From Salvia splendens (lineage: Eukaryota > Streptophyta > Magnoliopsida > Lamiales > Lamiaceae), in the NCBI RefSeq assembly GCF_004379255.2, contig NC_056037.1:16750902-16814901 (forward strand): DNA of 64,000 nucleotides. Direction: 5' to 3'. The translations under genes were made by a program, and so were the position numbers. Under the pieces are notes generated by a model that was not told the origin of the DNA, searched no databases, and saw nothing but the letters and a program-made list of their open reading frames with translations. The stretch's first letter is position 1. The number at the start of each line of letters is the position of its first letter. Of this stretch, positions 45,099 through 56,474 are shown in pieces.

Positions 45099-45743
45099 TG
45101 AAAAGAAGCTGCGGAAGCTATGAAGAAGAAAGAAGACATGCTAGAGATGTATTTGGAGAAAGCTTTCAATTCCACATTTTTTATATCTTCAAATGTAACA
45201 TGATACAATACATATATTTTTCCATTCGAATGATCTAGAACATTGTACTAATATACTTTTATGCTAAGTTAAACATGCTTTACTTTCTTAATCAAAACAA
45301 ACTCTGCAAACTCTCTCTCTTCTTTATTCCATTGAACAAACACGTCTCTCCAAGTACAACGGTGGTCCTCCACCTTAGCTGGCATGCTTGACTCAATCAC
45401 AGCTGTAGCTCGTGTGAGCTCTCTGATTGGTTCTTTTGATGTACCAGCTTTTGTCCTCTCTTTTGTCTTATCTATCACCTTGGCTCGTGTGGAGTTGATC
45501 ACTTGTTTATCACGTGCATCTTGCTTTGTTGCCATACACTGATCACCATGGTTAGTAAGCTCAGCATTGCATGCAGTAGCTTGATCAACTTGGCATGCAG
45601 CGGCTTGATCAACAGCTTGATCAACTTGACGGTCCAGTGACTTGAGATGCATTATGCCAAGTTGATCAATAGCTTGATCAACTTAACGGTCCAGTGACTT
45701 GAGATGCATTGCAGCTTGATAAGCTTGACGATCATTTCTAACA
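45099..45743 (-). repeat. 5' LTR of Copia B
   Basis: 645 bp, collinear with 40153-40795 with small differences. It carries the same TTGATCAA-rich stretch (45580-45730) and is followed by GACAG and the rest of Harbinger 2. Confidence 0.92.
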
Positions 45744-46098
45744 GACAGGCCTCAATGCGCAACCAACAAGACCATGCTCAGCTCATGAACGACATGATTG
45801 AAGAAGTTTGGGACCGTAACCGCCGTTGAGAATTTGTAGTTTTTTTTATTTCGTAGTGTAATGTTTGAATTTTAACGAAATGAAGTTTTTTTTTCACTTT
45901 TGTAGTGTTTTAAATATTCAAATAAATAAAATGCTTAGGGCTGCCTATAAGGCATCCCACTGCAGGTGGAAGGGTAGGAGGATGAAATGCTGATATGGCG
46001 GAGCATAGAGCGCCCTATAGGGCGGACTATAGGGCACCCCATAGTGGATGCCCTTATGTATGTATGTGGGAAAGAAAATAAAATTGATATTTTAAAAT

Positions 46099-46208
46099 GA
46101 GTGAACTGCACAAAAGGGCCCTAACTTTTCGTCATGTAACAACAGAGGCCCCTAACATTTAAAAATCCCATCAAATATATAATCACAAATCGTGTATATT
46201 TTGCCATT
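46099..46208. repeat. MULE left terminal inverted repeat
   Basis: About 110 bp pairing with 52535-52645. The best-kept words are gagtgaactgcacaaaagg, cagaggcccctaacatttaaaaatc and ataatcacaaatcgtg. Confidence 0.85.
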
Positions 46209-46914
46209 TTCGGGACGAAAATGCCCAAATGGGCTGAAGGGCAGTTTAGACAATTTACCCACTAAACCTGCACCCTATGCTGCACATAGCCTGCATGTGT
46301 AAGTCATGTCTTGTCAAACAGAATAGTAATTATATTTCCATTCTCCTATTTTCTTTCATCTTTCCCACCCTCTCTAAATGATTTGCATTCGACACTGCCG
46401 TATAAACACTCTGTTTCTTTCATCTTTCATTTTCGTTGCCTTTCATATTTCCCTCTCTGAACATAATAGGTGATTTTATGTTATTCGGCATCTGGGAATT
46501 TAGGGGATTGCATACGATGGCAGAAAGTTCGGCATCTGGAATTTAGGGGATTTCATTTCTTCGGCATCTGGAATTTAGGGGATTTCATGATTCCGCTGAA
46601 TTTAGAGTATCCACAAGGGTTTAGGCGATTTCATATGTAATTTTATTTTGCAATTGTTGGTTGATTTTTTTTGTTGTAGGGTTACTGTCGGGTATCTGAA
46701 AAACTATTTTGCAATTCTTGGTCGAATGTAATGGTTGTAGGGTTACAGTCGGGGCATCTGTAAAATTTTGCAATTCTTGGTTGAAGTTTACAGTTGGGCG
46801 GAATTATGATTTCAGTTTTTGTGCTATGTGCTATGTGTTATGTGCTATCTTTCGGTGAAATTGCATTGCTGATTTGAATTTTATACTGTCGAATTGAATT
46901 CAGGTCGTGTTGCA

Positions 46915-47483
46915 ATGTCTTCTTCTTCTTCTTCTTCTTCTTCTTCTTCTTCTTCTCAATCTTTCGGTTCAAGCTTCAATTGGAATTGGCCTCGTCCCGA
47001 AACTGTGAATTGTAATCACGATCTTGAGGCTGAGCTTGTGACATCTAGGACGGCTTCTAACCCGGGTAGACGTTACCATCGCTGCCCAATATGAAAGGTT
47101 AAAATCATGAATTTTGTTCGTTTTTCCATTAATTTTGTTGGCAGAAAGATTAATGAGAGAGTATTATGCAGGAATATGATTGCAAGTTTTTTCGATGGGT
47201 TGATGCGAGTCTATCCCCAAGCCAAGACAGTTACTTTCAGAGAGTGAAACTTGAGCGAGACCAATTCGAATCTGAACTTCGAGCCAAATTGCTACTTGAA
47301 GGTGTTCTGCAAGAGAAATTGCGCATGAAAACTATGGAGTTTGAAGCCTTGAAGTTACAACTGGGCATGAAAACTGAGGAGTGTGACGCATTGGCGCTAA
47401 CAATTGGTAAAACGGCAACAACTCTCCGACAGTTAAAAATCACTATCTTGTTCTTATGTATTGTAATTTTTCTACTGTTATAA
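46915..47483 (+). pseudogene. GRF zinc-finger, coiled-coil, tail-anchored protein encoded by the MULE
   Basis: Exon 1 is 46915-47097 (ATG, then a serine run). A donor AAAG|GTTAAA and acceptor TGCAG|GAATAT give exon 2 at 47172-47483, in phase, about 164 codons in all. The first part is a GRF-type zinc finger: a CNHDLEAELVTSRTASNPGR stretch, RRYHRCP, then DCKFFRWVD across the splice site. A coiled coil follows (ERDQFESELRAKLLLEG, KLRMKTMEFEALKLQLGM), and the protein ends in a hydrophobic segment, KITILFLCIVIFLLL, that could anchor it in a membrane. A TGA near 47092-47094 sits where a Trp would fit the finger, so this copy has one premature stop. It may be an accessory gene of the element, like the second gene of MuDR in position though not in sequence, or a captured host gene. 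Confidence 0.65.
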
Positions 47484-47517
47484 CAAAGCTATGTCGTGTT
47501 CACTCCTTCGTTATCTT

Positions 47518-47915
47518 CTGATGTTGATTGATTACGCTTTGTTTTCATCTATGCCTGAAATCATGAATGAGGTTACTCGACTATGACTGAAATCACAAAC
47601 TATGTACACCAATGAATACAAACCGACGAAGTCCTCTTTGACTTTCAAATGCCTGATGTTGATTGATTACTTTTTGTTTTCATCTATGCCTGAAATCACG
47701 AATGATGTTTCTCAACTATGACTGAAATCACATACTATGTACAAAAATGGATACAAACCGACGAAGTACTCTTTCAAATGCCTGATGTTGATTGATTACT
47801 TTTTGTTTTCATCTATGCCTGAAATCACGAATGAAGTTTCTCAACTATGACTGAAATCACATACTATGTACAAAAATGGATACAAACCGACGAAGTACTC
47901 TATCAAATGCCACCA
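47518..47915. repeat. Three tandem copies of a ~130-bp unit
   Basis: Units begin at about 47518, 47652 and 47780, each starting cctgatgttgattgatta. Each contains catctatgcctgaaatcacgaatga, tgactgaaatcacatactatg and acaaaccgacgaagt. Copies two and three are nearly identical and copy one is more diverged. They lie between the converging 3' ends of the two MULE genes. Confidence 0.9.
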
Positions 47916-48096
47916 AAATATGTCTGATATCATTTCCACCAAAATACTAGAGTAATTTGTTACAAACTAGTCTGTCACATACATAACATACATATCATAT
48001 CATCACGGCTACCAAAATATATCAACACTGCCAGAAAATATTGTTCACCCATCCCAAACAAACACAAAGTTTTAAGATTAAGTAAGTCCTGTCAAT

Positions 48097-51000
48097 CTTG
48101 ATCACCGATGCGGCCGCATCGCTGAGGCTGAGTCCGGGTCCGAGTCCTTGGTACCGGATCCGAAACATTAGGCTGCAACAATTAATAGTATAGTAAGTAT
48201 ATATGAGAAAACATTGTGTACAAGTAGAGGATGTAGGTGCAGATGCTTATTGCATAGTACCTCTTGGTGTCGGCGATTGTTTGACGACCCAGGCAAAGTA
48301 CTCTCACAACGTTCACACGACCCGTTGTGCTGCGAAGTCTCCCCAACTTGAGAACGGGCATCTGTCCGAGGATCATTGCTGCATGTCCTCCTATTATGAC
48401 TTTCTTGACCGCACCGACGACATTTCATCACGAAGGTGCGACGCAATGACTCACCTCCATCCGCATGAAGACGAATCTGGGGCTCCTCACGTCTCAGTTT
48501 CTTCGGCCTACCACGCTGTCGCTTTGATCTCGGGGGCGCCAGTTCCACCGCACAATCAGAAGTAGTATTGGGCCAATTGTCCACCCCATTGATGGGGTAA
48601 AAGACATTATCGTACAGCATGATCATTGTTGACTTCAAATAATAGCGGGAAACGAATCGCGTCACGTCGTCGCCCTTCTTGTTGATTGTTGCAATAGCTT
48701 GAGTGCACGGGATTCCGGTTAGCTGCCACAATCTGCAGGAGCATGTAAAATCGCGCATGTTGACAACATATTGGCCAGACGGCCCAGTTACTTTGTGCGA
48801 AGACTGTCCGTTCCATGTAGCCCTCCACGATGAAGCCCGCGCATACCACTTATCAACAAGCTCCTTGATAACAGGAGGGACTGCGTGATCGTAGCTTTTG
48901 ATCCACTGGCCTCTTATCTGAATTCTATCCATTTGACTTGTTCGAATGTCCTCCAACATGCTGATAATTGCTTTCTCTCGAGCCAATGCAATCTTCGAAT
49001 TGAATGTCTCACAAATGTTATTGAGGAGCACATCACAACAAGTGTGTGGAGAGAAAAATGCCTTGACCCACTTTTCTTTGGGAGCAACTCCAGAAAGCCA
49101 CTGATGTGCTTGGGGATACTCGGTCTGCAAAGCATCCATCTTGTCCACATAATGTTCGAGGGTGGTACTCGAGGCAATCTCCCATAACCGGTCTTTGAAA
49201 TTTTCTCCGACAAATCTTTTCTTGAAATTGTTGTATATGTGCTGAACATAGAAGAGTTGCTCGCTCTGTGGGAATTCCTCAACAATCAACTTTGCAAGGC
49301 CCTGATGCAACACAACAAAACAAAAATTACCACAAAATCACAGTTCCAGTACATAATGTATTGATCAAATCACAGATAAAATTAAATCACATACCAAGTA
49401 CATTATGTAATATTGAAATCACGGCGGCCATACCTTTTGTTGGTCAGACATAAACACATATTGTGGGCCATTTGCATGCAAGTTAAGGTCATCAGACAAA
49501 TACTCCACGAACCACTTCCACTGGACATAACTTTCGGCCTCAGTCACAGCCCAAGCAATCGGCCACCAGCCATTGTTGGGATCAATCCCCATTGCTTTCA
49601 TGAGCTGTCCTTTGTACATCCCTCGCAAGAAACAAGCGTCGAAGAAGATAATTGGCCGACATAACTGCATCCATCCCTTTTTCAATGGTCCTAGACAGCA
49701 GTAGAACCTCAGGAATCTCGGACCTGCGGCGCCAGAATCCCTCGTATTCTCATATTGTATATGTATGCTGGAATCAGGGTGTGTCCTATCCAATTCGGCT
49801 TTGTAGTAGAACAAGTTTCTGTATTGGGTTGCCGCAGAGCTGAATATGCCGTCCAATGCGTGCTCTCTGGCCCGATATGCCTTCATCCTACCCATCTTCA
49901 GGCCAAAATCTTCATCGACACACTGCCGTATAGCTGCAAGTGGAATGTGAGGGTTGGCTTTGATCTTCTCCATATAACGCTCACCTAGCTACTTTGCAGT
50001 CAGCCACTTCGAATCCAACACCTGGGAGCATGTGTGCGCGTGATCGGGTTGCATATTCATCACCACGTAATCCTGACCGTTGTGTATTTCGTGCTTCCTC
50101 AAGTACACATACCACTCACAGCCTTGCCCTTTACAAATTGCACGAAGTTTGTCACCGTCATTTCTTTTCACGTGCACCCGCCTTCTGGTCATTATTGCGT
50201 ACTGCCTCAACACGTCATAGAAGAAATCTCTATGCTTAAAAACATCACCAGGCTTCCACAACGGAAGCTCATTACTCTCGAGCTTGAACGGGGTAAACTT
50301 TATGTCTCTCTTCTTCAAACCCTCCAAATCCTCAAGGTCATCAATATCTTGTAGCTCATCCACAAATTCTTCCTCGAAAAGTGGGTTATCGGTCATGTTC
50401 CTCTTGTCCACATAAGGCGAATACTTCATCCGTCGTTTATCCCCTGACCCCCCCTGACCCTGGCTGGTCTTCGCCTTCACCCGGTTGGTCTACATTCTCT
50501 GGCTCATGTCTCCCATGTTGTTGGAAAATGGATTCGTAATATGAGGTGAAAAGCTACTCATCTCGTCACATGTGTGCCAACGAGATAAAATGGCCCATCT
50601 CATCATCTTCATCATCAGTCGGCGGTCCCTCGTTATGGAGATGGAAGCCGTCCGGAACGTACTCAAACGATGGAATGTATACCTCCTATTGAGGTTCTAC
50701 TCCCGGCCCATCATATACTTCCGGTCCACCCTGTACTTCGGGTCCAGCTTGCACTTCCCGTCCACCCTGCACTTCAGGCCCATCATGAACTTCATTGCCA
50801 GCTTGTTCCACATCACGTTCAAGTCCGAACATTAGCAATTCATCCGGAATCTCCTCGATAATGGGAACTTCCGACTGCAGTTGACATTGAGGTTTGACTG
50901 AAAAATCCAGGGTTGGGTTGTACACACTATCGTCAACATGTTGAACATCTTAACTTTGAATAGATTGCCCCATCTGATTTAACATACAATCACAAATGAA

Positions 51001-52197
51001 CATCATACATACAAACATAAATCACAACTCTAGTACAAAGGTGTGCACTAACCTCTGTCACGCTATCAGGGTCTACAATTGCTTCATATCTATGCTGCCC
51101 AATCTGACCAAAAGATGAATCACATATGAACACCAAACATAAATAACAAATCACAAACATAGACCACAATGGTGTACTAACCTCTGCAGGGTCTGCAACT
51201 GCTTCAACCTCAACCTCAGGTTGTATAACGCGTTCACCATGTCTAACTTGTTCAACTCCATCTTCTACCTCAACCTCAACTCCATCTTCGCATGCATGGA
51301 CCTCTCCTTGTCCAATTACTCCCTCGACTGCATCATCCTTTTCAACCTCCACCACAAAAGCTTCGACTTGTTCTGCACTACATGATGCAAATGCATCCAT
51401 CAAATTCTTACGTGCTGCCTCCTCTTCCCTCTTCCATTCGCGACGTTTGTCTTCTAAACTTTTGGTCAAATACTCTTCAAACTCGACATCCCTAGGGTAC
51501 CGCTCAAGCATCAATAATGGTGCCGATGGTTTCCTCTGCTCCTCACGCTGATGTTTCTTCCTTTTCGGTTTACTCTTCGGCACAATTGGTTCCGGTTCGT
51601 CAAGCTCTTCAATGACCACAGTGGGTTTTTTACAAGCGTTCACAAATTTTAAAAACTCCTCCGCTTCTTCCTTTCACTTCTTGAGCAAGGCGGCCGCCTC
51701 TGTCATCTCCATGAGATAAATGTGAACTAGCTTTGTGCTAGTAGCCGCGACTTCGAGAAAAGGGGCCAGATGTGGATCGTCAGTAATGGGCAGCAATGGA
51801 CCTCCTACTTCCACGCCCATACAGCCATAACTGTACCTTGGATGAACGTAATAGAAATCACAGATGGTTTTCCTATTGTACCCCAACCGCAACACCATGC
51901 TGGAAAGATCTAAGAGCTCGAATTGGCGAATCCAGCAATAGTCAAAGAATGTCAATTGCCCCCCAACATACTTCTTCTGTCCATTGATTTCGAAGATTGA
52001 CCCTTCGTGATGAAAAGCGACAGAAAACATTCTGGGTCTACGTCGATTATCTCTGGTCCTCGACCCCTTCTACCGTATCTAGGTGATGCCGGAGGTGATG
52101 GTGACGAAGACGATGGCATTAGCGGCTTCTTTTTACGCCTTGAAGAACTACGACCGGAGGACGCTCCAGTGGAACTTCGTTTCCGTTTTGGAGGCAT
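48097..52197 (-). pseudogene. MULE transposase gene, multi-exon, several stops
   Basis: Starts at 52197 (MPPKRKRSSTGASSG; basic, NLS-like). A frameshift near 52035 precedes a PB1-like region (FSVAFHHEGSIFEINGQKKYVGG). Acidic linkers follow, with a TGA at 51674-51676 and more stops near 50683, 50570 and 50490. The MuDR N-terminal domain (about 50290-49990) carries CKGQGCEW and HAHTC; a TAG lies at 49986. The MULE DDE domain (49973-49434) has FFDACFLRGMYKGQL, AWAVTEAES and MSDQQK. A clean intron (49433-49302) leads to 49301-48174 with NNICETFNSK, a SWIM finger (CSCRLWQLTGIPCTQA, the final His ligand is Gln), an RGRPKK AT-hook-like motif and a CX2CX4HX4C knuckle. A last intron (donor AAGAG|GTACTA) gives exon 48173-48097. 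Inactive copy. Confidence 0.88.
50690..50810 (-). repeat. 18-bp coding minisatellite in the MULE transposase gene
   Basis: About five imperfect 18-bp units encode the six-residue pattern GPEVQG/GREVQA/GPEVYD in the acidic linker. The unit length is a multiple of three, so the copy number can vary without shifting the frame. Confidence 0.75.
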
Positions 52198-52534
52198 TGA
52201 TGAAGTGAAAGGCAGCGGCGTTTTCCGAGAATGAGTAGAAAATTGTGGTGAGATAGGGTTATGCCAGACGAAAATGATGAAGTGAAAGTGGATTGGAGGG
52301 AAATAAGAAAGAGAAGCAACCGCCTAAGTGTTTTGGCGAATTGACAAAATTTTAGAAATTGCAATGCAGGTCTGAAGCGTGGGAAGATAATAGGGGACAA
52401 AAGACATGCTTTTCTGTCACATCAATTGCGTTTCGCCATCACGTGAACAGTACATGCAGCAGCTAATGCAGTGGCGGCCATACAAAAGGGCGATTTTGCC
52501 CTTCCAAGCCCTGAGGGTGTTATGGTCCAAAAAA

Positions 52535-52645
52535 ACACGATTTGTGATTATATATTTTGTTAGATACATGTGATGAGATTTTTAAATGTTAAGGGCCTCT
52601 GCTGTTACACAGCGAAAAAACTAGGGCCTTTTGTGCAGTTCACTC
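52535..52645. repeat. MULE right terminal inverted repeat
   Basis: Reverse complement of 46099-46208 with about 80% agreement by eye. It ends gtgcagttcactc before the TTTTAAAAT duplication. Confidence 0.85.
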
Positions 52646-52654
52646 TTTTAAAAT

Positions 52655-53966
52655 TCATGTACAGTTCTATTAAGGCTACCAAATACGGGGTGTAGCCTTA
52701 GTTAGGTAAGATCACGATGACATTTGAGTGAGTTTATAAGTTCCTTAAAGTTGTTTAGCAAAATGAATTTCTAAACAATCTATAGTTGTTTAGCAAAATA
52801 AAATTCCCCAAAATAAAGTTAAACTTAGTTTTAATATATAATCATTTTTGCAAAAATAATTCGATTATGATTTCTTATCTCTAATTCGGATTTTACCTCT
52901 CTGATTTATAATTCCTTCGCCAATCTAGTTAACTTAGTTATCTAAATACTTTTACAAAAGCTTATAAAGTGAGCTCTCTATGCTTAGTCAGACACCACGT
53001 GGAGATACACTTAAACAGAAGATCATGATATTGAGTTGAACGGCCGAGATGTGAAATTCAGTTAAATATAAGACGTCAATAATTAGTACTTACTCCGTTT
53101 CATTACTAATGATTCATTTTCTTGTTTTACCCATCAAATTACACTTCAGTCATTTTTATTTTTAGCAAAATACCAGCACTTGATTGTTCTTATTTTGTTC
53201 TTTTTGATCTAATGTTAATCTCAACTTTATTCTCATTGTTTATTTACTTTTTTTTCAAGTTAAATTACTGCTAAATATATACTCCATTTCTTAATTTTCA
53301 TCCTAAAAAAGAACGCTTTTGACATTTGTTACAAACAACTGCCTCCATTTTCAATTTACATTTGTACAATGCTCAAGTATCTTAACCATATCGTTTTGTT
53401 TTAAAAGGATTTTCAATGTAAATAGTAAAACTGAAGCACCCAAAAAATGGAACGATAAATAAAGGTTGGTGAAAAGGTTGACAAAAGATAACACATTATT
53501 CTGTGATGAAATAGAAAAGGAAAGTAGACCTCTTTATGTAATCTGGTTTTTGGCAATACCTATCTAAATCACATTATTCTCCTCGTCTCCTAAAAAGAGA
53601 GATTTTGGGGACGTCGAGTAGAAGAAAATATAGAAGTATTGTATATTACTGGAGAATCAGACACACAAGTGAAAAACATAGGAGTACCAAATATAAAAAT
53701 GGATTAATTTCATGGAATAGATAAAAATGAATAAAATAAAATTATTTTAATAGGACGAGTGGAATAATACTTGATTGTATTTTATAGTATCAGAGTCGTT
53801 CAATGAGACTGTTGTAGACTTTGCGAAGTACCCACCCCCCTTCCCAAAAACAAAGTGGGCTAAAAATTGAAATGATCAATTATGTTAGAACTTTTTAAAA
53901 TAAAAAAAATTACTATATTAACATGAAATGAGGGAGTAGTTAAATGCATGACATCATCAACAGTAT
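52655..53966. other. Intergenic stretch between the MULE and the Reina-like element
   Basis: No supported gene. 53379-53522 is the partner of the dispersed repeat at 1422-1565. 53090-53340 has ctccgtttcat and ctccatttctt phrases like Stowaway or Mariner ends, but no complete element with TA flanks was found. The rest is AT-rich. Confidence 0.5.
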
Positions 53967-53971
53967 GTGAT

Positions 53972-54575
53972 TGATACGGTACCAATCCAGCCGGCTCCGC
54001 CAGCCCCAATCCAGCCTCTCCCGTCCACCGGTGAAGCCGAAGGAGCATTGCAGGAATCGGAGGAAGTCCCGGAGGTTCAGCAGCTTGAACAGCCGTCCAT
54101 CGCGAAGTCGAAGCCGAAAAGGAACGCGCGTCAGGCTGAGAAGTTTGGCGACTACGTCTCCAAACACTCTTCGTTAATTAGTTCTTTTTTATTTATTATC
54201 TTGCTATTTTTGGACATTAGTAATTTTATTTTTTATTTTGCAATTAGAGTCGAGCGTAATTATAAGCTCCGTTTCGGGTTTTCTTTGTTGGTTCTTTCCC
54301 GAGATGAACTAGGATTAGGAGTCGAACCAACCCTATGGTCCTTAGTCTATAAATAGGGCAATGATCATAAACTTTATTCATAAATAAAAATATTACTTTT
54401 GCCCAAAAACCAACGTGAGTTACCCTAACCCTAGTTTCATCGCTGCCCGACGGAGGAGTTCCGCGCACAGCCAGAAGCTAGAATCTCCGCCGATCCTATC
54501 TCAGGACACCGGAAGTTTGTATTGATCGCCGAGCAATCCGCCGCCGATCACCGTTAAGGAATTGAGTCCTTAACA
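53972..54575 (+). repeat. 5' LTR of the Reina-like element
   Basis: 604 bp. The TATA box tataaat is at 54348-54354. The first ~190 bp also encode the C-terminus of the polyprotein when read in the 3' copy. Confidence 0.92.
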
Positions 54576-54745
54576 TCGGGTGCTTTCATCCAGTACTCAT
54601 GAAGCGTTACAACAACAACGGAAAGTCAGTTTGGGGATAGAATCGGCAAGATTCTTACCCGGTTAACAGGTTCGAGGGGCGTCCACCATTTGGAGGCCGC
54701 CGCGACGGTAGTGGGCACTTCCGATCGTCGGGGGACGACGGCGAC

Positions 54746-55890
54746 ATGGAGGGTCGCCCAACGGAAGACACCCATCAAAAAGATCACGTAAGCGTTAAAT
54801 TGGATCGAGTATTGGAGAAACTTGATCAATTGGACGTATGGAGGGAGGAGGCCGATCGTAAGTTCGACAATCTAGCCCCTGCGATATCGCGCGACTTTGA
54901 CATGCAGCTCGGGGTCGACGACGGGGATGACCCACCATGGGACGATAATAGAAGAAGGAGACCGATGGAGAGGGGGGTCCGCCGAGAAACCCTAATCTTG
55001 GTTTCCGCGATGGGCCGCCGGAAGAGAGGGCGCGTCGCGAAGAGAGGGGCCGAACCGGCCCAGGCTGGGAATTTCAAGGGGATCGACATCATAATTTCAC
55101 CTGTCCCGCTACGTGTTGGGACCCACCGCAGCATTACAAATCCCACGTTGCGGGCTATGAGAAACCACAGAGGGTTAAGATGCACCCACCGCGATTCAAC
55201 GGATCTGACGCAACTAATTGGGTGTCGAGGGTTCAGTACTACTTCGACCACGTTATGATGCCCGACGCCGAGCGTCTGCACTACGTTGTAATGCTGTTTG
55301 ATCCGTGGCAGGATTTCGTCACGTGGCAGGATTTCTTGGAAGACGTACGACATCCTTTTGACAGACAGAGTTTTAAGAATTATTATGGCCTTCTCGCCAA
55401 GCTTACGCAGACAGGAACGGTGCTGGATTATCATGATACTTTCAAAAAGTACCTCAACAGGGTGCAAGGGGTCCCGGAATCGGACTTACTCACACTCTTC
55501 ATCGCGGGCCTTAAACCGGACATGTAGGAGCGCCTGCGGTTACATCGCCCCTCGTCGCTTGCAGCCGCGATGGCCTTGACGTTGGAGTTGGCAGACATTC
55601 AGGCAGATCGTGGCCAGCCACCGGCTCCGTCTATGAGTTCGCGACGGCCTTGGCAGAATCGGGAGTCTCGAAGGCAACCAGGGGTCCCCTCTTCGCAGCC
55701 CCATTCTCAGCCCCCATTGGGATCCGCCCCCACAGCGGGCCAGCTGGGTCGGGGTCCGGATCAGCCGCGACCGCCGATTATACGGGTCTCCCAGACGGAG
55801 AAGTCAGAGCGGTCCAGGTTGGGTCTTTGCTGGCATTGTCCCGAAAAGTGGGTGATGGGACATGTGTGTAAACAACGCATTCTCTGTTAA
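54746..55890 (+). pseudogene. Reina-like gag
   Basis: The likely start is at 54746 (MEGRPTEDTHQKDHVSVKLDRVLEKL), a short coiled coil. The frame shifts near 54985. 55180-55527 carries the retrotransposon gag domain (HPPRFNGSDATNWVSRVQYYF, FVTWQDFLEDV, YHDTFKKYLNRVQGVPESDLLTLFIAGLKPDM) and ends at TAG 55525-55527. 55570-55890 gives a Pro/Gln-rich linker and the zinc-knuckle-like CWHCPEKWVMGHVC, then a TAA. Gag packages the RNA in virus-like particles in this family. This copy is interrupted. Confidence 0.85.
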
Positions 55891-55920
55891 GCGGATGATG
55901 GGGAGGAGCTTGAGGAGCCT

Positions 55921-56265
55921 ATGTTGGAGGAACCCGTCGCAACTGATGTTTCACACATTCATGCCATGAACTGGGTTCGACGGTCTCGCCCCCTACGCGT
56001 TTTGGGTATGGTGCAGGACCAGGAAGTAAGCATCCTCATCGACACAGGGAGCGACAGGGATTTTATGCACCCTAGGATAGCGGAAAAATTGCATCTTCCA
56101 CTGTCTCCGATTCGACCTTTCCGGGTCTACGTTGGCAATGGTGAGGCGTTGTTGTGCTCCCATGTTTTGCGCCAAACGAGGTGGGAGGTCCAGGGAACGG
56201 TTATCACGGTGGGTTTACACATCCTCCCGGTGCACGGACCGGATATTATATTGGGTATGGACTAG
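55921..56265 (+). pseudogene. Reina-like aspartic protease
   Basis: Carries VSILIDTGSDRDFMHPRIAEKL (the DTGS catalytic motif) and ends with the flap-to-end signature HGPDIILGMD, followed by a stop at 56263-56265. The sequence then runs on to RT in another frame. An isolated fragment of the polyprotein. Confidence 0.82.
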
Positions 56266-56474
56266 CTCGAGTCATTAGGAAAAGTTACGGCAGACTTTGC
56301 GGGCAAGACTCTGGAATTTGTTTAGGGCGATACCCCCGTCTTTTGGAACGGGATTGTGCCCCCTCCGCAGCGTATCAGCTTGCACTCCTTGGCGGCACTG
56401 CTCCCTACAAACAAGCTTCTGGAATGTTTTGAAATCATGCTGCTAGACCCGGAGTCGCTTCGCCTCAGCCGACC

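Larger units (their letters stand above)
40153..45743 (-). mobile_element. Copia element B
   Basis: Complete LTR element on the minus strand. LTRs are 40153-40795 and 45099-45743, target duplication GACAG (40148-40152 and 45744-45748), ends TG...CA, primer site 45087-45098. The order gag, integrase, RT, RNase H is that of Copia. The LTRs differ at about 20 positions by my rough count (about 3%). It lies in the 3' part of the Harbinger 2 transposase. Confidence 0.92.
38803..46053 (+). mobile_element. PIF/Harbinger element 2, complete ends, split by Copia B
   Basis: The left end gagcatccacagtgg (38803) and right end ccatagtggatgccc (46053) are imperfect inverted repeats flanked by TTA (38800-38802 and 46054-46056). 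Without the Copia insertion and its duplicated 5 bp it is about 1.65 kb. It is a relative of Harbinger 1 (2275-15186), and its intact right end shows what the first copy lost. It has one transposase remnant and no Myb-like ORF. Confidence 0.85.
46099..52645 (-). mobile_element. Mutator-like element (MULE) with two genes
   Basis: A complete element flanked by a perfect 9-bp duplication TTTTAAAAT (46090-46098 and 52646-52654), as expected of Mutator. The terminal inverted repeats start gagtgaactgcacaaaag and are recognisable for about 110 bp at each end, with substitutions and a small indel. It holds a minus-strand transposase gene (52197 to 48097) and, on the plus strand, a GRF zinc-finger gene (46915-47483). 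Their 3' ends converge. Both carry stops. Confidence 0.92.

Noticed and set aside
46915..46980. Serine-run microsatellite as an artefact disproving the GRF gene
   Set aside because: The run is a tct/tctt repeat, but the downstream finger, the in-phase intron and the coiled coil support a real gene.
53090..53340. MITE with ctccgtttcat ends
   Set aside because: Two weak end-like phrases in the same orientation, not inverted; no duplication.
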